The notes under the pieces: model-generated
Database searches by the model: none
Seen by the model: the letters and a program-made list of their open reading frames with translations, nothing else
What the model was told of the DNA's origin: nothing
Part shown: piece after piece, positions 36,299 through 45,427 of the stretch
Numbering within the stretch: the stretch's first letter is position 1
Layout of the letters: every line of letters starts with the position of its first letter
Program-made: the position numbers and the translations under genes
Origin: an uncultured eubacterium 1-6
Lineage (GTDB): Bacteria; Bacillota; Clostridia; Lachnospirales; Lachnospiraceae
Direction of reading: 5' to 3'
DNA length: 64,000 bases
Assembly: GCA_903789595.1 (NCBI GenBank)
Contig: CAIFEZ010000001.1
Span: forward strand, 280,923-344,922

Positions 36299-36392
36299 GG
36301 AGCATTGACTGATACGCCGATGCTCCGATTTTTTTATTTGTATTTTACAGCAATACACTGCACTCAACCCATAGCAAATCAGAGGTTTCAAC
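36299..36392 (+). terminator. terminator and right copy of cassette-flanking repeat
   Basis: GGAGCAT pairs with ATGCTCC and is followed by GATTTTTTT (36299-36337). The repeat TTTTACAGCAATACACTGCA and its continuation (to about 36392) matches the copy at 33668-33726. Further diverged units with AGCAA and GGTTTCAACT follow to about 36450. Confidence 0.75.
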
Positions 36393-36490
36393 TGAAATTC
36401 ACAGCAAACCATAGGTTTCAACTGGATTTTATAGCAATCCAACAGCCTCAACTACCCACTTGTACAGAGAGATAAAGAGCTGGCTCAAGG

Positions 36491-36529
36491 CACGTCGAGA
36501 CAGTGGCTCTGCTAGTTCGCAACAATTAG
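36491..36529 (+). mobile_element. attachment-site sequence 2 (unit A/unit B junction)
   Basis: CACGTCGAGACAGTGGCTCT matches the rlmD site with two changes. It codes HVETVALLVRNN and a TAG stop, an rlmD-like tail. The terminator-like hairpin (36566-36608) and two left-end iterons (about 36641 and 36673) follow. Confidence 0.8.
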
Positions 36530-36733
36530 AAAAGGGCCGGAAAAGCCCGAGCTTAAGCCATTTCTGCGGTGCCGGTCTTTCTGAAAAGAGAGGCCGGTGC
36601 CGCTTTTTCTGTCCGTGAAAATGTGAATATCGCTTTGACGTGACTGTGGAAAGGCTATTTTTCGGAAGTTGAGACTGTGGGAACGCTATTTGAGCCTGCG
36701 GCAGATCGGTACCTTCATTCTTAGGAGAATCAA

Positions 36734-36802
36734 TTTCAGCAGGGCAAAGTAAATGTGAACTACAATAGATTCCTCGGATATACAAAAGGTGAGGATGGAA
36801 AG
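36734..36802 (+). pseudogene. serine recombinase remnant (unit B)
   Basis: The frame FQQGKVNVNYNRFLGYTKGEDGK is the same recombinase segment as at 32344, with the same 5' truncation point and the same preceding 60 bp. Here the frame is intact but ends after 23 codons, where a nuclease fragment begins. Confidence 0.8.
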
Positions 36803-37205
36803 GGTTCGCTTTTATAGGCGCCAGAAGGAAATCATAGTTTCCGGAAAGACACGCAAGATTGATTTGCTGTTCTACCATATCAGGCTCCGCTGCTATGTAG
36901 TAGTCGAACTGAAAGTAGTATCGTTTGAGCCGGAATTTGCCGGGGAATTGAACTTTTATGTCAATGCGGTTGATGAGCTCATGAAAGGAGCAGATGATAA
37001 TCCGACTATTGGACTCCTCATCTGCCGGGATAAAGACAGCACGGAAGTGAAATGGGCGTTCCGTGGTATTAACACGCCGATGGGAGTAGCGACATTCGAT
37101 CATATTAGTATCAAGGGCATGGAGGATTATCTTCCTACGAATGAACAGATTCAAAAGCAGATAGAATTAGCAGAACAAGAGCTTCGTCATAACGAAGCTA
37201 CGTAA
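36801..37205 (+). pseudogene. YhcG/DUF1016 PDDEXK nuclease, C-terminal fragment
   Basis: The frame reads RFYRRQKEIIVSGKTRKIDLLFYH, then VVVELKVVSFEPEFAGELNFYVNAVDEL and DDNPTIGLLICRDK. This is the C-terminal PDDEXK nuclease domain of YhcG-type proteins, with the catalytic IDLLFYH and VELK motifs present. The N-terminal DUF1016 domain is missing; the fragment is joined to the recombinase remnant. YhcG proteins are often found in defence or restriction-related islands. Confidence 0.8.
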
Positions 37206-37242
37206 TGGCAGGTTCAGTGAAGCTATATATTGGATTTATTTT

Positions 37243-37283
37243 CTGGCAGACCAAGAGAATGCTCCTGACCTGCCAGTTTTTTT
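37243..37283 (+). terminator. intrinsic terminator before the sigma factor gene
   Basis: CTGGCAG pairs with CTGCCAG and is followed by seven T. Confidence 0.8.
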
Positions 37284-37372
37284 GAAAAATTTTTAAATGC
37301 CGGGAACCCAATGGCCTTTTCAATTGTATTAATAGTAAAAGGACTTTCAGTTAAAAGGAGTGCGCTTCAAAG

Positions 37373-37852
37373 ATGAGATTACCAGTTGAAGAGCTGGTGG
37401 ACAGGTATAAGGATAACGTGTTCCGGGTTGCGCTCAGTGTCAGCCGGAATCCTGAAGATGCCGAGGATGTGGTTCAGGACACGTTTATTACTTATATGGA
37501 GTCTGACCGCCAGTTTGAGAATGAGGAACATATACGGCGCTGGCTGCTGCGTATTGCCATCAATAAATCAAAGAATATAGTGATGGGGTTCTGGTACAGG
37601 AACAGGATGTCGCTTGAAGATTATCTGGCAGAAACGCAGTTTCAGGATCCAGAAGACAGGAGTGTTATAGAATCCATTCTCTCATTGCCGAAAGCAAACC
37701 GGATTGTGATTTATCTCTATTACTATGAAGGGTATCAGGTAAGAGAGATGGCAGAGATTTTGCGGGTCTCTGAGGGAACGGTAAAAAGCAGGTTGTTCCG
37801 TGGAAGAAAAATGCTGAAGAATATACTTCAGGAGGAAGAGGATCATGACTGA
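37373..37852 (+). CDS. ECF-type sigma factor
   Basis: This 159-residue sigma-70 family protein has region 2 (YKDNVFRVALSVSRNPEDAEDVVQDTFITYM) and region 4 (LPKANRIVIYLYYYEGYQVREMAEILRVSEGTVKSRLFRGRKML) and no regions 1 or 3, as in ECF sigma factors. AAAGGAG near 37355 supports the ATG. It overlaps the next gene, a probable anti-sigma factor, by 8 bp. A GGGAACC element at 37302-37308 may be an ECF-type -35 box for autoregulation. Confidence 0.92.
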   Translation: MRLPVEELVDRYKDNVFRVALSVSRNPEDAEDVVQDTFITYMESDRQFENEEHIRRWLLRIAINKSKNIVMGFWYRNRMSLEDYLAETQFQDPEDRSVIESILSLPKANRIVIYLYYYEGYQVREMAEILRVSEGTVKSRLFRGRKMLKNILQEEEDHD

Positions 37853-38450
37853 CAAAGAAAAAATCAGAAGAGCGTTCTCATCTGTGCGCCTTCCGGACGA
37901 TTTTGAAATTGATCTTGAAAGCAGGGGCAGAAAAAGGATAGCTCATTTTCGCAATGCGGCAGCGGCTGCATGTATTGCCCTCGCACTGGTTGTCAGTGGG
38001 GTGACTGCCTATGCGGCGGATTTTGGAGGAATCCAGAGAACCGTCCAGATTTGGCTCCATGGTGATCAGACAACAGCAGTCATCTCGATTGATGAAGACA
38101 AAAATATTACACATTACAGCGTTGCAGATGATGAAGGCAATGAGATTCATGGAGGCGGTGTTGCCATAGAGAATGACGGGTTTGAAAGAGCACTGACAGA
38201 ATCTGAAGTGCAGCAGGATCTGAATTATCCGCAGAAGGAAACCATTGATGGACGCATCTATCTTTTTTACAAAGACAGGAAAATTGATATTACGGATATG
38301 TTCGATGACGAGGGGCTCTGTTACATCACTTTAGATAATGGAGACGAAACGTTCTATGTGACAGTTACGAAAGATGCCGGCCTTTCGACAAGTACAAAAC
38401 GGTATATCCAAAAGAATGAATTGCCGGAAGAATGGTTTAAGAACAAATAA
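37845..38450 (+). CDS. probable membrane anti-sigma factor
   Basis: The 201-residue protein has a short cytoplasmic N-terminus (1-38), one membrane segment (about 39-60, AAAACIALALVVSGVTAYAA) and an extracytoplasmic domain. This topology, and the 8-bp overlap with an ECF sigma gene, are typical of anti-sigma factors. I do not recognise a named anti-sigma domain, so the role rests on context. The outer domain is acidic and may sense the signal that releases the sigma factor. Confidence 0.72.
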   Translation: MTDKEKIRRAFSSVRLPDDFEIDLESRGRKRIAHFRNAAAAACIALALVVSGVTAYAADFGGIQRTVQIWLHGDQTTAVISIDEDKNITHYSVADDEGNEIHGGGVAIENDGFERALTESEVQQDLNYPQKETIDGRIYLFYKDRKIDITDMFDDEGLCYITLDNGDETFYVTVTKDAGLSTSTKRYIQKNELPEEWFKNK

Positions 38451-38467
38451 GTGGGGAGGCGGTTACT

Positions 38468-40693
38468 TTGAAGAAGGCAATTGCGGCCAGCCTCTGTGCA
38501 CTTATTCTTTCAATGATCTTTGTGCGGGCCGTCCAAATATCAAATGATTCTATAAAAAAATATGGAAATCTGGAAAATACCCATATGGTTACCTTTTCCA
38601 TTCCTGACAATGACATGGTCTGTGAACCGGATGCTCTTTTTTCGGCACTGAGCGAAACTTCCGAAAAAACAGAAAGTAATATCGTCCGGGTGTCCATTAC
38701 GGAAGGAGCGGAGAGGAACACTTATGTTTTCAACAAGTATGTTCTTCTAAGCCACCCGGACTCTGACTACTGCAAAGCATTTGATATCGAAGCCGGAAGA
38801 TTTCTTTCTGCTGAGGAGACTTTTGACCGGGATTCCGAAGCTTTTATTTCATCTGAAAAAACAAAAGAATCCGGGCAGGTTGGTGTAATCGGCGCCCACA
38901 TGCTGGGCACTGAGGTCAATGTATATCCTTACGGAAGGGTCTTTAACTCGCTCAAAGCGGACGGACTCTATTATGCGGAACTTAAGGACGGAGTATCTTT
39001 GGAAGATTTTCTGGCTGTTCTTCAGTCAAATATAGAGGAGAATAGCGGAGTTCATCTGGAAATATCCGAGCTCGAAGGTGGTACAAGTAATATCGGCATC
39101 CCCGCGAGAGATGCAACTGCGTATGTTCTTGTATTCCTCATCATTCTTCTGCTGTTTATTCTGCTCGTGTTTTACTATCTGCTGAAACATAAGAGAAATG
39201 CTGCAATTATGCGGCTGATGGGCATCGGAACAAAAACAATCCTGTGGAGAACCTGTGGGATCTTTGTCTTTGTGTATCCTGCGGAGATGCTTGCAGCGGT
39301 ATTTGTGATCGGAATAATCGCGAAGGATATCAGGTATCTTGCGGAAATCTCTGTTCCCGCCTGGCTTTTGTACCCTGTGGTGCTTCTATTCTTTGCCGGA
39401 GCATTTATGATTGTTAACGGTAAGGGAAATTATGTGCAGGCGCTAAAGGGCCGTTCATTTACCAGAGGGATTCTGGTCATCCAGATGACAGCAGAGTTCA
39501 TCACGCTTGCAGTCATTCTGTATGCAGGTTCGAGTGTCTGGAATTATTCAGCGGAACTTCGAAACAGTCTGCGTGAATATAGCGGCTGGTCAGCTGCTGA
39601 TGATTACGGCGTTTTCTATCCGCTGTATCACGGAGATGAGCAGACAGATGAAGAAGAACTGCAGAGGGAAGTTGTTTTCGGAACGGATCTTTATCAATAT
39701 CTGAATGAGAGAGGTGCCGTTTTTGCCGATGCCAGAGCTTTTGAGGATCCTTCTGAATTGGCCGGGTCAGCTGTGTATGAGGCACAGATGAGTAAAGTTT
39801 CTCATGGGTATCAGAAGTCCTTCGCAATTAATCCGAACTATCTGAAAAAGTTCCCAGTTTATGATACGCAAGGAAGTCAGATCACTGTAAACAAGGATGA
39901 GACATCGCTGGTTCTTATCGTTCCGGAATCTTCCCGGGATGATGAAGATGAAATCAGAAGCTATTATTGCGAGTATCAGGCCGATAACCGTGAGAACGAT
40001 GAAGAGTACTACGGCCTCAGTCCTTCAATTCCGGAGCAGCAGGATATTAAAATCATATGGGCGGAATCAGGCCAGCAGGTATTTACATTCGATCCTGACA
40101 TCAATGATACGGGAATGATCGAAATTCCTGTTCTTGAGGTAATCACAGAAAATAATTCCTATGTTACCCAGAGACAGGGAATCCTGGGAGGCGGCAACAG
40201 GGATCCTCTTAAGATCAGGCTGGATCAGGATTCGGCGTGTACTTATGCAGAGATTCTTCCGGAACTTGAAAACCTCGGTCTGGATGACAATTTAAAAGCA
40301 CTTGTTTCAGTGAATGAGAAAGCTGCCGCAGAGCGGGCAATTACGAGAAGCAATCTTCGTCTTTCCATCGGCACAATGCTGATATTTCTTGTAATAGCGG
40401 TTTTCCTGATTTACCAGTCTACGGTTCTTGTGTTTGATGAAAATAAAATCAAATACACGGTAAAAGCAGTATTCGGTATCCGATGGCGGCATATCTATAA
40501 GAACTATCTGACATTAAAAACGGCGGCAATGGCTCTGCTGTGCGCAGGCCTGGGATTCATTGACAGCTACAGTGATAAACAATATCTGATGCTGGCGTGC
40601 GTATTCCTTATTGTCGTGCAGTTTCTGATCATTTACGGATGCACCGACAGACTACAGAAGAGGAGCACCGTTGCTGTGCTGAAGGGAGAATGA
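38468..40693 (+). CDS. ABC transporter permease, bacteriocin-associated type
   Basis: The 741-residue protein has an N-terminal membrane segment, a large outer domain, a cluster of membrane segments (about 217-375), a second outer domain and a last cluster (about 620-735). This FtsX-like layout, with the ATPase gene directly downstream, matches the bacteriocin-associated integral membrane family linked to lactococcin-972-type systems; no bacteriocin precursor gene is seen nearby. The start is TTG at 38468, set by GGGGAGG at 38452-38458. It follows the anti-sigma gene by 17 bp, so the transporter is probably under the sigma factor's control. Confidence 0.78.
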   Translation: MKKAIAASLCALILSMIFVRAVQISNDSIKKYGNLENTHMVTFSIPDNDMVCEPDALFSALSETSEKTESNIVRVSITEGAERNTYVFNKYVLLSHPDSDYCKAFDIEAGRFLSAEETFDRDSEAFISSEKTKESGQVGVIGAHMLGTEVNVYPYGRVFNSLKADGLYYAELKDGVSLEDFLAVLQSNIEENSGVHLEISELEGGTSNIGIPARDATAYVLVFLIILLLFILLVFYYLLKHKRNAAIMRLMGIGTKTILWRTCGIFVFVYPAEMLAAVFVIGIIAKDIRYLAEISVPAWLLYPVVLLFFAGAFMIVNGKGNYVQALKGRSFTRGILVIQMTAEFITLAVILYAGSSVWNYSAELRNSLREYSGWSAADDYGVFYPLYHGDEQTDEEELQREVVFGTDLYQYLNERGAVFADARAFEDPSELAGSAVYEAQMSKVSHGYQKSFAINPNYLKKFPVYDTQGSQITVNKDETSLVLIVPESSRDDEDEIRSYYCEYQADNRENDEEYYGLSPSIPEQQDIKIIWAESGQQVFTFDPDINDTGMIEIPVLEVITENNSYVTQRQGILGGGNRDPLKIRLDQDSACTYAEILPELENLGLDDNLKALVSVNEKAAAERAITRSNLRLSIGTMLIFLVIAVFLIYQSTVLVFDENKIKYTVKAVFGIRWRHIYKNYLTLKTAAMALLCAGLGFIDSYSDKQYLMLACVFLIVVQFLIIYGCTDRLQKRSTVAVLKGE

Positions 40694-40696
40694 GTG

Positions 40697-41359
40697 ATGA
40701 CGTCTGAAAAAAGAAATAGCCGAGAAATTGTGAAAATAACCGGTTTGAACAAGAAATACGGTGACAGGGTGATATTTGAGAATTTCGATCTTTCCGTTTA
40801 TTCCGGGGAAATACTTTGCATCAGCGGTACGAGCGGAAGCGGGAAAAGCACGCTGCTTAATATGATCGGAATGTTTGAGCAGCCGGACAGCGGTAAGATT
40901 GCCCTGTTTGGCAAACAGATACCGAAGATGGAATCCGGGGCAGGAAGAAAGCTCTTGAAGGACAGATTGTTTTATCTGTTTCAGAACTTCGCGCTCGTCA
41001 ATGATGAGACCGTGGATTACAACCTTGAGATTCCGATACTCGAGAGCAGAATTCCTAAGAAGGAACGAACGGATATGAAACTTGACGCGTTGGATAAAGT
41101 AGGTCTCGGATATCTGTCTTTGAAAGAAAAGATATACCATCTGTCCGGCGGTGAACAGCAGAGGGTTGCTCTCGCGAGAGGATATCTGAAGAATTTCGAT
41201 CTGCTCCTTGCAGACGAGCCGACCGGATCGCTTGATGCTGAGAACAGAGATGATATTCTTGCGATCCTTGACAGCTTTCATGAGGATGGCAAGACCGTTA
41301 TCATTGTTTCTCATGATCAGGCTGTCATTGACCATTGCGGGAGAAATGTACGGATATAG
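40697..41359 (+). CDS. ABC transporter ATP-binding protein
   Basis: The ATPase has Walker A GTSGSGKST, Q-loop LFQNFALV, signature LSGGEQQRVALARG and Walker B LLLADEPTGSLD, then H-loop VSHD. It resembles LolD/MacB-type ATPases that serve FtsX-like permeases. The start is GTG at 40694 or ATG at 40697, 0-3 bp after the permease stop. It is the last gene of unit B before the right-end repeats. Confidence 0.93.
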   Translation: MTSEKRNSREIVKITGLNKKYGDRVIFENFDLSVYSGEILCISGTSGSGKSTLLNMIGMFEQPDSGKIALFGKQIPKMESGAGRKLLKDRLFYLFQNFALVNDETVDYNLEIPILESRIPKKERTDMKLDALDKVGLGYLSLKEKIYHLSGGEQQRVALARGYLKNFDLLLADEPTGSLDAENRDDILAILDSFHEDGKTVIIVSHDQAVIDHCGRNVRI

Positions 41360-41433
41360 AATATGTTCAAAATGAGTGTGGCACTCAGTTCTGAAACCTG
41401 TATAATTTCCAGTTTGTCACCTTGATTCCTTTA

Positions 41434-41525
41434 GATATGTTTCCTCATTTGATACTTGAGTTTTAGATATGTTTCCGCAAACAGAGGCGAATTTTTGACA
41501 TGTTCCCGCAAACAGTCAGACAGCG
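41434..41525 (+). repeat. right-end iterons of unit B
   Basis: Three copies of a motif near GAYATGTTYCCGCAAACAG start at 41434, 41466 and 41497 (about 31-bp period). The same array closes unit C (52637, 52668, 52699), and diverged copies close unit E. Confidence 0.8.
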
Positions 41526-41551
41526 TGATTATATTTTCCACTGTCTCGGGG

Positions 41552-41590
41552 CATGTGGAGACCGTGGCTCTGCTAATTCGGCAGAACTAG
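41552..41590 (+). mobile_element. attachment-site sequence 3 (unit B/unit C junction)
   Basis: CATGTGGAGACCGTGGCTCT codes HVETVALLIRQN and a TAG stop. The preceding bases (ATTATATTTTCCACTGTCTC) recur before site 4 and at the window end. The hairpin 41627-41669 and four iterons (41703, 41743, 41774 and 41805) follow. Confidence 0.82.
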
Positions 41591-41880
41591 AAAAGGGCCG
41601 GAAAAGCCCGTGTTTAAGCCGTTTCTGCGGCATCCGTCTTTCTGAAAAGAGAGGCCGGTGCCGCTTTTTCTTTTAGAAAAAATGTGAATATTGCTCTGGC
41701 GTGACTGTGGGAAGGCTATTTGTCTGAAATTTTGTCCGACGAGACTGTGGGTCTGCTATTTGAGGCAGGTTGTGACTGTGGAAAGGCTATTTTTCAGAGG
41801 TCGAGACTGTGGGAATGCTATTTAAGGTTTTGGTAAGATCATCATCAAGAAGACATATATATCGGTGTCAGGCACCAACG

Positions 41881-42534
41881 TTGAATGCGGATGGAAGCTA
41901 TGAGACAATTACTGCTGACTTCAGGAAGTATCCCTGCATTGAGGATTCCATTGCTGACCATTCCGCTTATCTGCTTGGAGCGATGAACGGAAAGAAGCTG
42001 AGATATGACTGGCTGAAGGGATGCACGGATTACAAGAAGGCTGTGCATATCATCAAGGATGGAGGATACGCCACAAGCCTGACTTATGTGGAAAAGCTTT
42101 GCTCCATCATTGAGAAGTGGAAGCTGACGGATTATGACGTGAAGGATTCTGGCGGTGAAGTGATCTGGTGGTACCGCGTCAGGAAGTCCTGGGCGGACAG
42201 CAAGACACAGAAGGGCGCTTATAAGATTCTGGATAATGCGAAGAAGTGTGCAGATCAAAATCTGGGGTATAAGGTTTTTGATGCGGACGGCAAGGTCGTG
42301 TATGAGCCGAAGGCGGCGGAGCCTACAGTGAAGGTGCCGTTTCTGGTGAATGTCAGTATCTCTGATTTGAATATCCGGAAGGGTCCTGGGACGGATTATG
42401 GAAGGGTTCAGTTCTGCCCGGTTGGTGTCTATACAATCATGGAGGTGAAACCCGGTCAGGGCTCTAAGGCTGGATGGGGAAGGCTGAAGAGTGGGATTGG
42501 GTGGATTTCGCTTGATTTTGTGAAGAGGTTATAA
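41881..42534 (+). pseudogene. glucosaminidase-SH3 cell-wall hydrolase, 5'-truncated
   Basis: From 41881 the frame codes the C-terminal half of a Flg_Jn/LYZ2-type glucosaminidase domain (FRKYPCIEDSIADHSAYL, then DYKKAVHIIKDGGYATSLTYVEKL) and a C-terminal bacterial SH3 domain (LNIRKGPGTDYGRVQF, ending GWISLDFVKRL). The N-terminal part with the catalytic Glu is missing; it is cut at a 24-bp sequence also found at 52513-52536. Such hydrolases open the wall for conjugation machinery or phage release. Upstream in-frame sequence is element-end DNA and not part of the original gene. Confidence 0.82.
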
Positions 42535-42537
42535 AAA

Positions 42538-42582
42538 TACGGCTGATGGAGATTTTCTGGTCTCTGCCAGCCGTGTTTTTTA
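42538..42582. terminator. bidirectional terminator
   Basis: ACGGCTG pairs with CAGCCGT, followed by GTTTTTTATT. It lies between convergent genes (hydrolase remnant and araC-type) and has A-rich sequence on the other side, so it may serve both. Confidence 0.75.
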
Positions 42583-43527
42583 TTGCAAGTATTCTCTTGG
42601 GGTAGTTCCGTAGTATTCACGGAATGCCTTATAGAAATTGCTGGTGTTGCTATACCCGAGCATGACAGTAATCTCTTCAACGGAAAGGGTTGTGTTTTTC
42701 AGAAGAAGTACAGCTCTCTCCATTCTTTTTTCCAAAAGGATTTCTGTAAACTTTCTTCCAGTCTCTTTATGCAGCAAAGCTGAGATATAGTTTGGATGGT
42801 AGGAAAAGTGTGCTGCTATGTCTTTTAATGTTACGACATCTGAGTGATCCGCCATGTACTGAATGATCTGTTCGGAAAGAGTGACCGGAGTGTTTTTTGC
42901 GTTTTCGATTCGGTATCGTCTTGCTATTTGCAAGAACAAGGTTTGGAGCATGGATTTAAGAAGTCTCTGAGTATCTTCCCTGCGGTCAGCGTATTCCATG
43001 GCCATCATTTCGAGAATGGATCGTATAGCATGATCCTTACCGGGTGCGAGATGGATAAACTCATCCGAAAACTTGTTGGACTGTGGTTCTATGAAGAAAT
43101 GGAATAGGTCTGAATCCGTGTAAATGGTTGGCAGATACTCTCTGAAAAAAGTATCTTTCCGTATTAATACACCAATGATGATGAGGTCTGTCTCGTTATT
43201 TCCACGAAGGGCATAACCGCTGTATGGCTGGCCGATATAACATTCATCTTCCCGGATGGTGATCAGGTTGTCATATTTATAGGAGAGTGCCTGATAGTCC
43301 TGCTTGTAGGCGTAGTTAATGAAGAAAAAATCCTGGCGGTGGAAGGGTTCATTGATTGAAGTTCCCTTAAACACGCAGACCAGGATATCTTCATCTTCTC
43401 CGCCTGGCCAGAATGATGTGACATCACCCTGCTTTCCCTCTTTCATCTGATGGAAGGTCAGGTCAAGAGAACCGAATTCCTTCCCGAGCTTATTGATTGC
43501 CAGATTCAGCATTTTCGAGCGATTCAT
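42580..43527 (-). CDS. AraC-family transcriptional regulator
   Basis: The 315-residue regulator has an N-terminal cupin-like sensor part (about 1-200) and a C-terminal double helix-turn-helix: HSDVVTLKDIAAHFSYHPNYISALLHKETG and LSVEEITVMLGYSNTSNFYKAFREYYGTTPREY. It is divergent from the alcohol dehydrogenase operon (170 bp spacer) and most likely controls it. The effector is unknown. Confidence 0.92.
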   Translation of the reverse strand: MNRSKMLNLAINKLGKEFGSLDLTFHQMKEGKQGDVTSFWPGGEDEDILVCVFKGTSINEPFHRQDFFFINYAYKQDYQALSYKYDNLITIREDECYIGQPYSGYALRGNNETDLIIIGVLIRKDTFFREYLPTIYTDSDLFHFFIEPQSNKFSDEFIHLAPGKDHAIRSILEMMAMEYADRREDTQRLLKSMLQTLFLQIARRYRIENAKNTPVTLSEQIIQYMADHSDVVTLKDIAAHFSYHPNYISALLHKETGRKFTEILLEKRMERAVLLLKNTTLSVEEITVMLGYSNTSNFYKAFREYYGTTPREYLQ

Positions 43528-43699
43528 AGATAAGTCCCTCCTACGGCTTAAAATTCATTATACCATAAAATATTAGAAATTACCACTTAGAATATTAATA
43601 TTTAGCGCTGTGTTGACTGAATATCGGTAGTAAACTTGCATCAGAACGGACGAAGCAGGGTGCTTCAAGACATACACAAGGCAAATGGAGATAAAGCAA

Positions 43700-44863
43700 A
43701 TGTACAATTTCAATTTCTACAATCCCGTAAAGGTATTATTTGGACCGGGAAAGTTAAATGAGCTTCACAGCGAGACACTTCCGGGAAAGAAGGCGCTGAT
43801 CGTTACTACAAACGGAACTTCGGTAAGGAAGTATGGTTATCTTGACCGTGTTCAGAAGGAACTGGAACAGGCAGGCGTGGAATACGCTGTTTTTGCGGAA
43901 ATCCGTCCGAATCCTACAGACATCAATGTTATGGACGGAGCAAAGGCAGTGAAGGACAATGGCTGTGATTTCGTCATCGCCCTTGGCGGAGGCTCCGTGA
44001 TGGACTGCTCTAAGTGTATTGCTCTTATGGCAGCCAATGAGGGAGATATCTGGGATTACTCGCTTTCCGCAAACGGCGGGAAGAAAAATGTTCCGAATCC
44101 GGCTATTCCGATTATCTGCATCACAACATCCGCTGGAACGGCAAGTGAGGTGGATATCGCATCCGTCATCACGAATGACAAGACGCAGGAAAAAACAGGT
44201 ATTTTCTTTCCTTCAATGTTCCCGACGCTCTCCATCGTAGACAGCGACCTGATGATGAGCGTGCCGCCGAAATTCACGGCATATCAGGGGATGGATGCTT
44301 TCTTCCATGCATCTGAGACGGTGGTCAATAAGAATGTTCATCCTATGGGAGAAATGTTCGCACTTAAGACCATTGAGCTTGTGGCGAAGTATCTGCCTCG
44401 TGCGGTAAAGGATGGCAGCGACAAAGAAGCGCGTGAGATGATGGCTTATGCGAATACGTTTGCAGGTTACTATATGATGTGTACATCCGCTCATACGATG
44501 GAGCATGTCATGGGAAGTTTCCATGATGATCTGGTACATGGTGCAGGTCTGATTGAGATTGCGCATGCCTATTATGATTTCTTCGCTGAAAGGAAGGCGG
44601 CCGAAGAGCCAATGAAGAAAATGGCAAGGGCAATGGGTGTGGAGAATCCGGCAAGCGGCAAGGACTTTATCGCGGCTCTTGACAAGCTGATTGCCGACGT
44701 TGGATGTGCCGATCTAAAAATGAGCGAAGAGGGCATCACCAAAGAAGAACTGAAGAAGTATCCGGCCAAGGTGCATGAGGTGCTTGGCGGCGACATTACG
44801 GCAGATCCGCTTCTTCTGTCAGATGACGATTACCTGGCGATCTTTGAAGCCGCATGGAAGTAA
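43700..44863 (+). CDS. iron-containing alcohol dehydrogenase
   Basis: This 387-residue group III dehydrogenase has the NAD(P)-binding IALGGGSVMDCSK near residue 95, the TTSAGTASEVD block, and metal-binding residues in GMDAFFHASE and SAHTMEHVMGSFHDDLVHG. It resembles the BDH/YqhD-like branch that reduces aldehydes. GGAG at 43687-43690 favours the ATG at 43700 over the one at 43685. It leads a run of closely spaced genes (gaps of 13, 59, 13 and 14 bp) that ends in a truncated aldo/keto reductase. Confidence 0.93.
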   Translation: MYNFNFYNPVKVLFGPGKLNELHSETLPGKKALIVTTNGTSVRKYGYLDRVQKELEQAGVEYAVFAEIRPNPTDINVMDGAKAVKDNGCDFVIALGGGSVMDCSKCIALMAANEGDIWDYSLSANGGKKNVPNPAIPIICITTSAGTASEVDIASVITNDKTQEKTGIFFPSMFPTLSIVDSDLMMSVPPKFTAYQGMDAFFHASETVVNKNVHPMGEMFALKTIELVAKYLPRAVKDGSDKEAREMMAYANTFAGYYMMCTSAHTMEHVMGSFHDDLVHGAGLIEIAHAYYDFFAERKAAEEPMKKMARAMGVENPASGKDFIAALDKLIADVGCADLKMSEEGITKEELKKYPAKVHEVLGGDITADPLLLSDDDYLAIFEAAWK

Positions 44864-44876
44864 GGAGCGTGAGAAT

Positions 44877-45368
44877 ATGAAGAAATTAGCATCGAATACA
44901 GTATTATGCCTGCAGCCGATTCCTCAGACAATCGTTTCCTGCAGGGGCAAGGATGGAAGGAACAACGCTCTGGTAGTTGGTTTTACAGCGAACGTAAGTC
45001 TTGATCCTGTTATGGTCATGGTGGGCATAGTGCCTTCCAGATATTCCCATCAACTGGTTAAGGACAGTGGATGTTTTGTCATAAATCTTCCGAGGAAGAA
45101 CTTTAAGAAGGAATACGACTATCTTGGATCAAAGTCCGGAAGAGACGGAGATAAGTTTGCGGCACTTGACTTGAAATGGGAAGACGCAAAATATGTGGAT
45201 GCTCCGATTTTGACGGACTGCCCGGTGAGCATTGAATGCAGCGTTGTGGAAAGCACAAAGTCGGGAACACATGAACTGTTCATCGGAAAAGTTGAAGCGG
45301 TTCATGTGGATGAGGAATATCTTGACGCAAAAGGAAATATCCTCTGGGATAAGATGGATCTGATGTAA
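44877..45368 (+). CDS. flavin reductase-like protein
   Basis: The 163-residue protein has the FMN-binding split-barrel fold of the flavin reductase family: PQTIVSCRGKDGRNNALVVGFTANVSLDPVMVMVGIVPSRYSH, then FVINLPRKNF and a late ECSVVESTKSGTHELFIGKVEAVH. It may reduce flavin or carry a redox flavin for the neighbouring enzymes. TAAGGAG precedes the ATG by 10 bp, and the dehydrogenase stop is 13 bp upstream. Confidence 0.88.
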   Translation: MKKLASNTVLCLQPIPQTIVSCRGKDGRNNALVVGFTANVSLDPVMVMVGIVPSRYSHQLVKDSGCFVINLPRKNFKKEYDYLGSKSGRDGDKFAALDLKWEDAKYVDAPILTDCPVSIECSVVESTKSGTHELFIGKVEAVHVDEEYLDAKGNILWDKMDLM

Positions 45369-45427
45369 AAATCACAGGGAAGCTCCAAATCGGGGCTTCC
45401 CATAAGCATATTTAAGGCGGTGATTAG

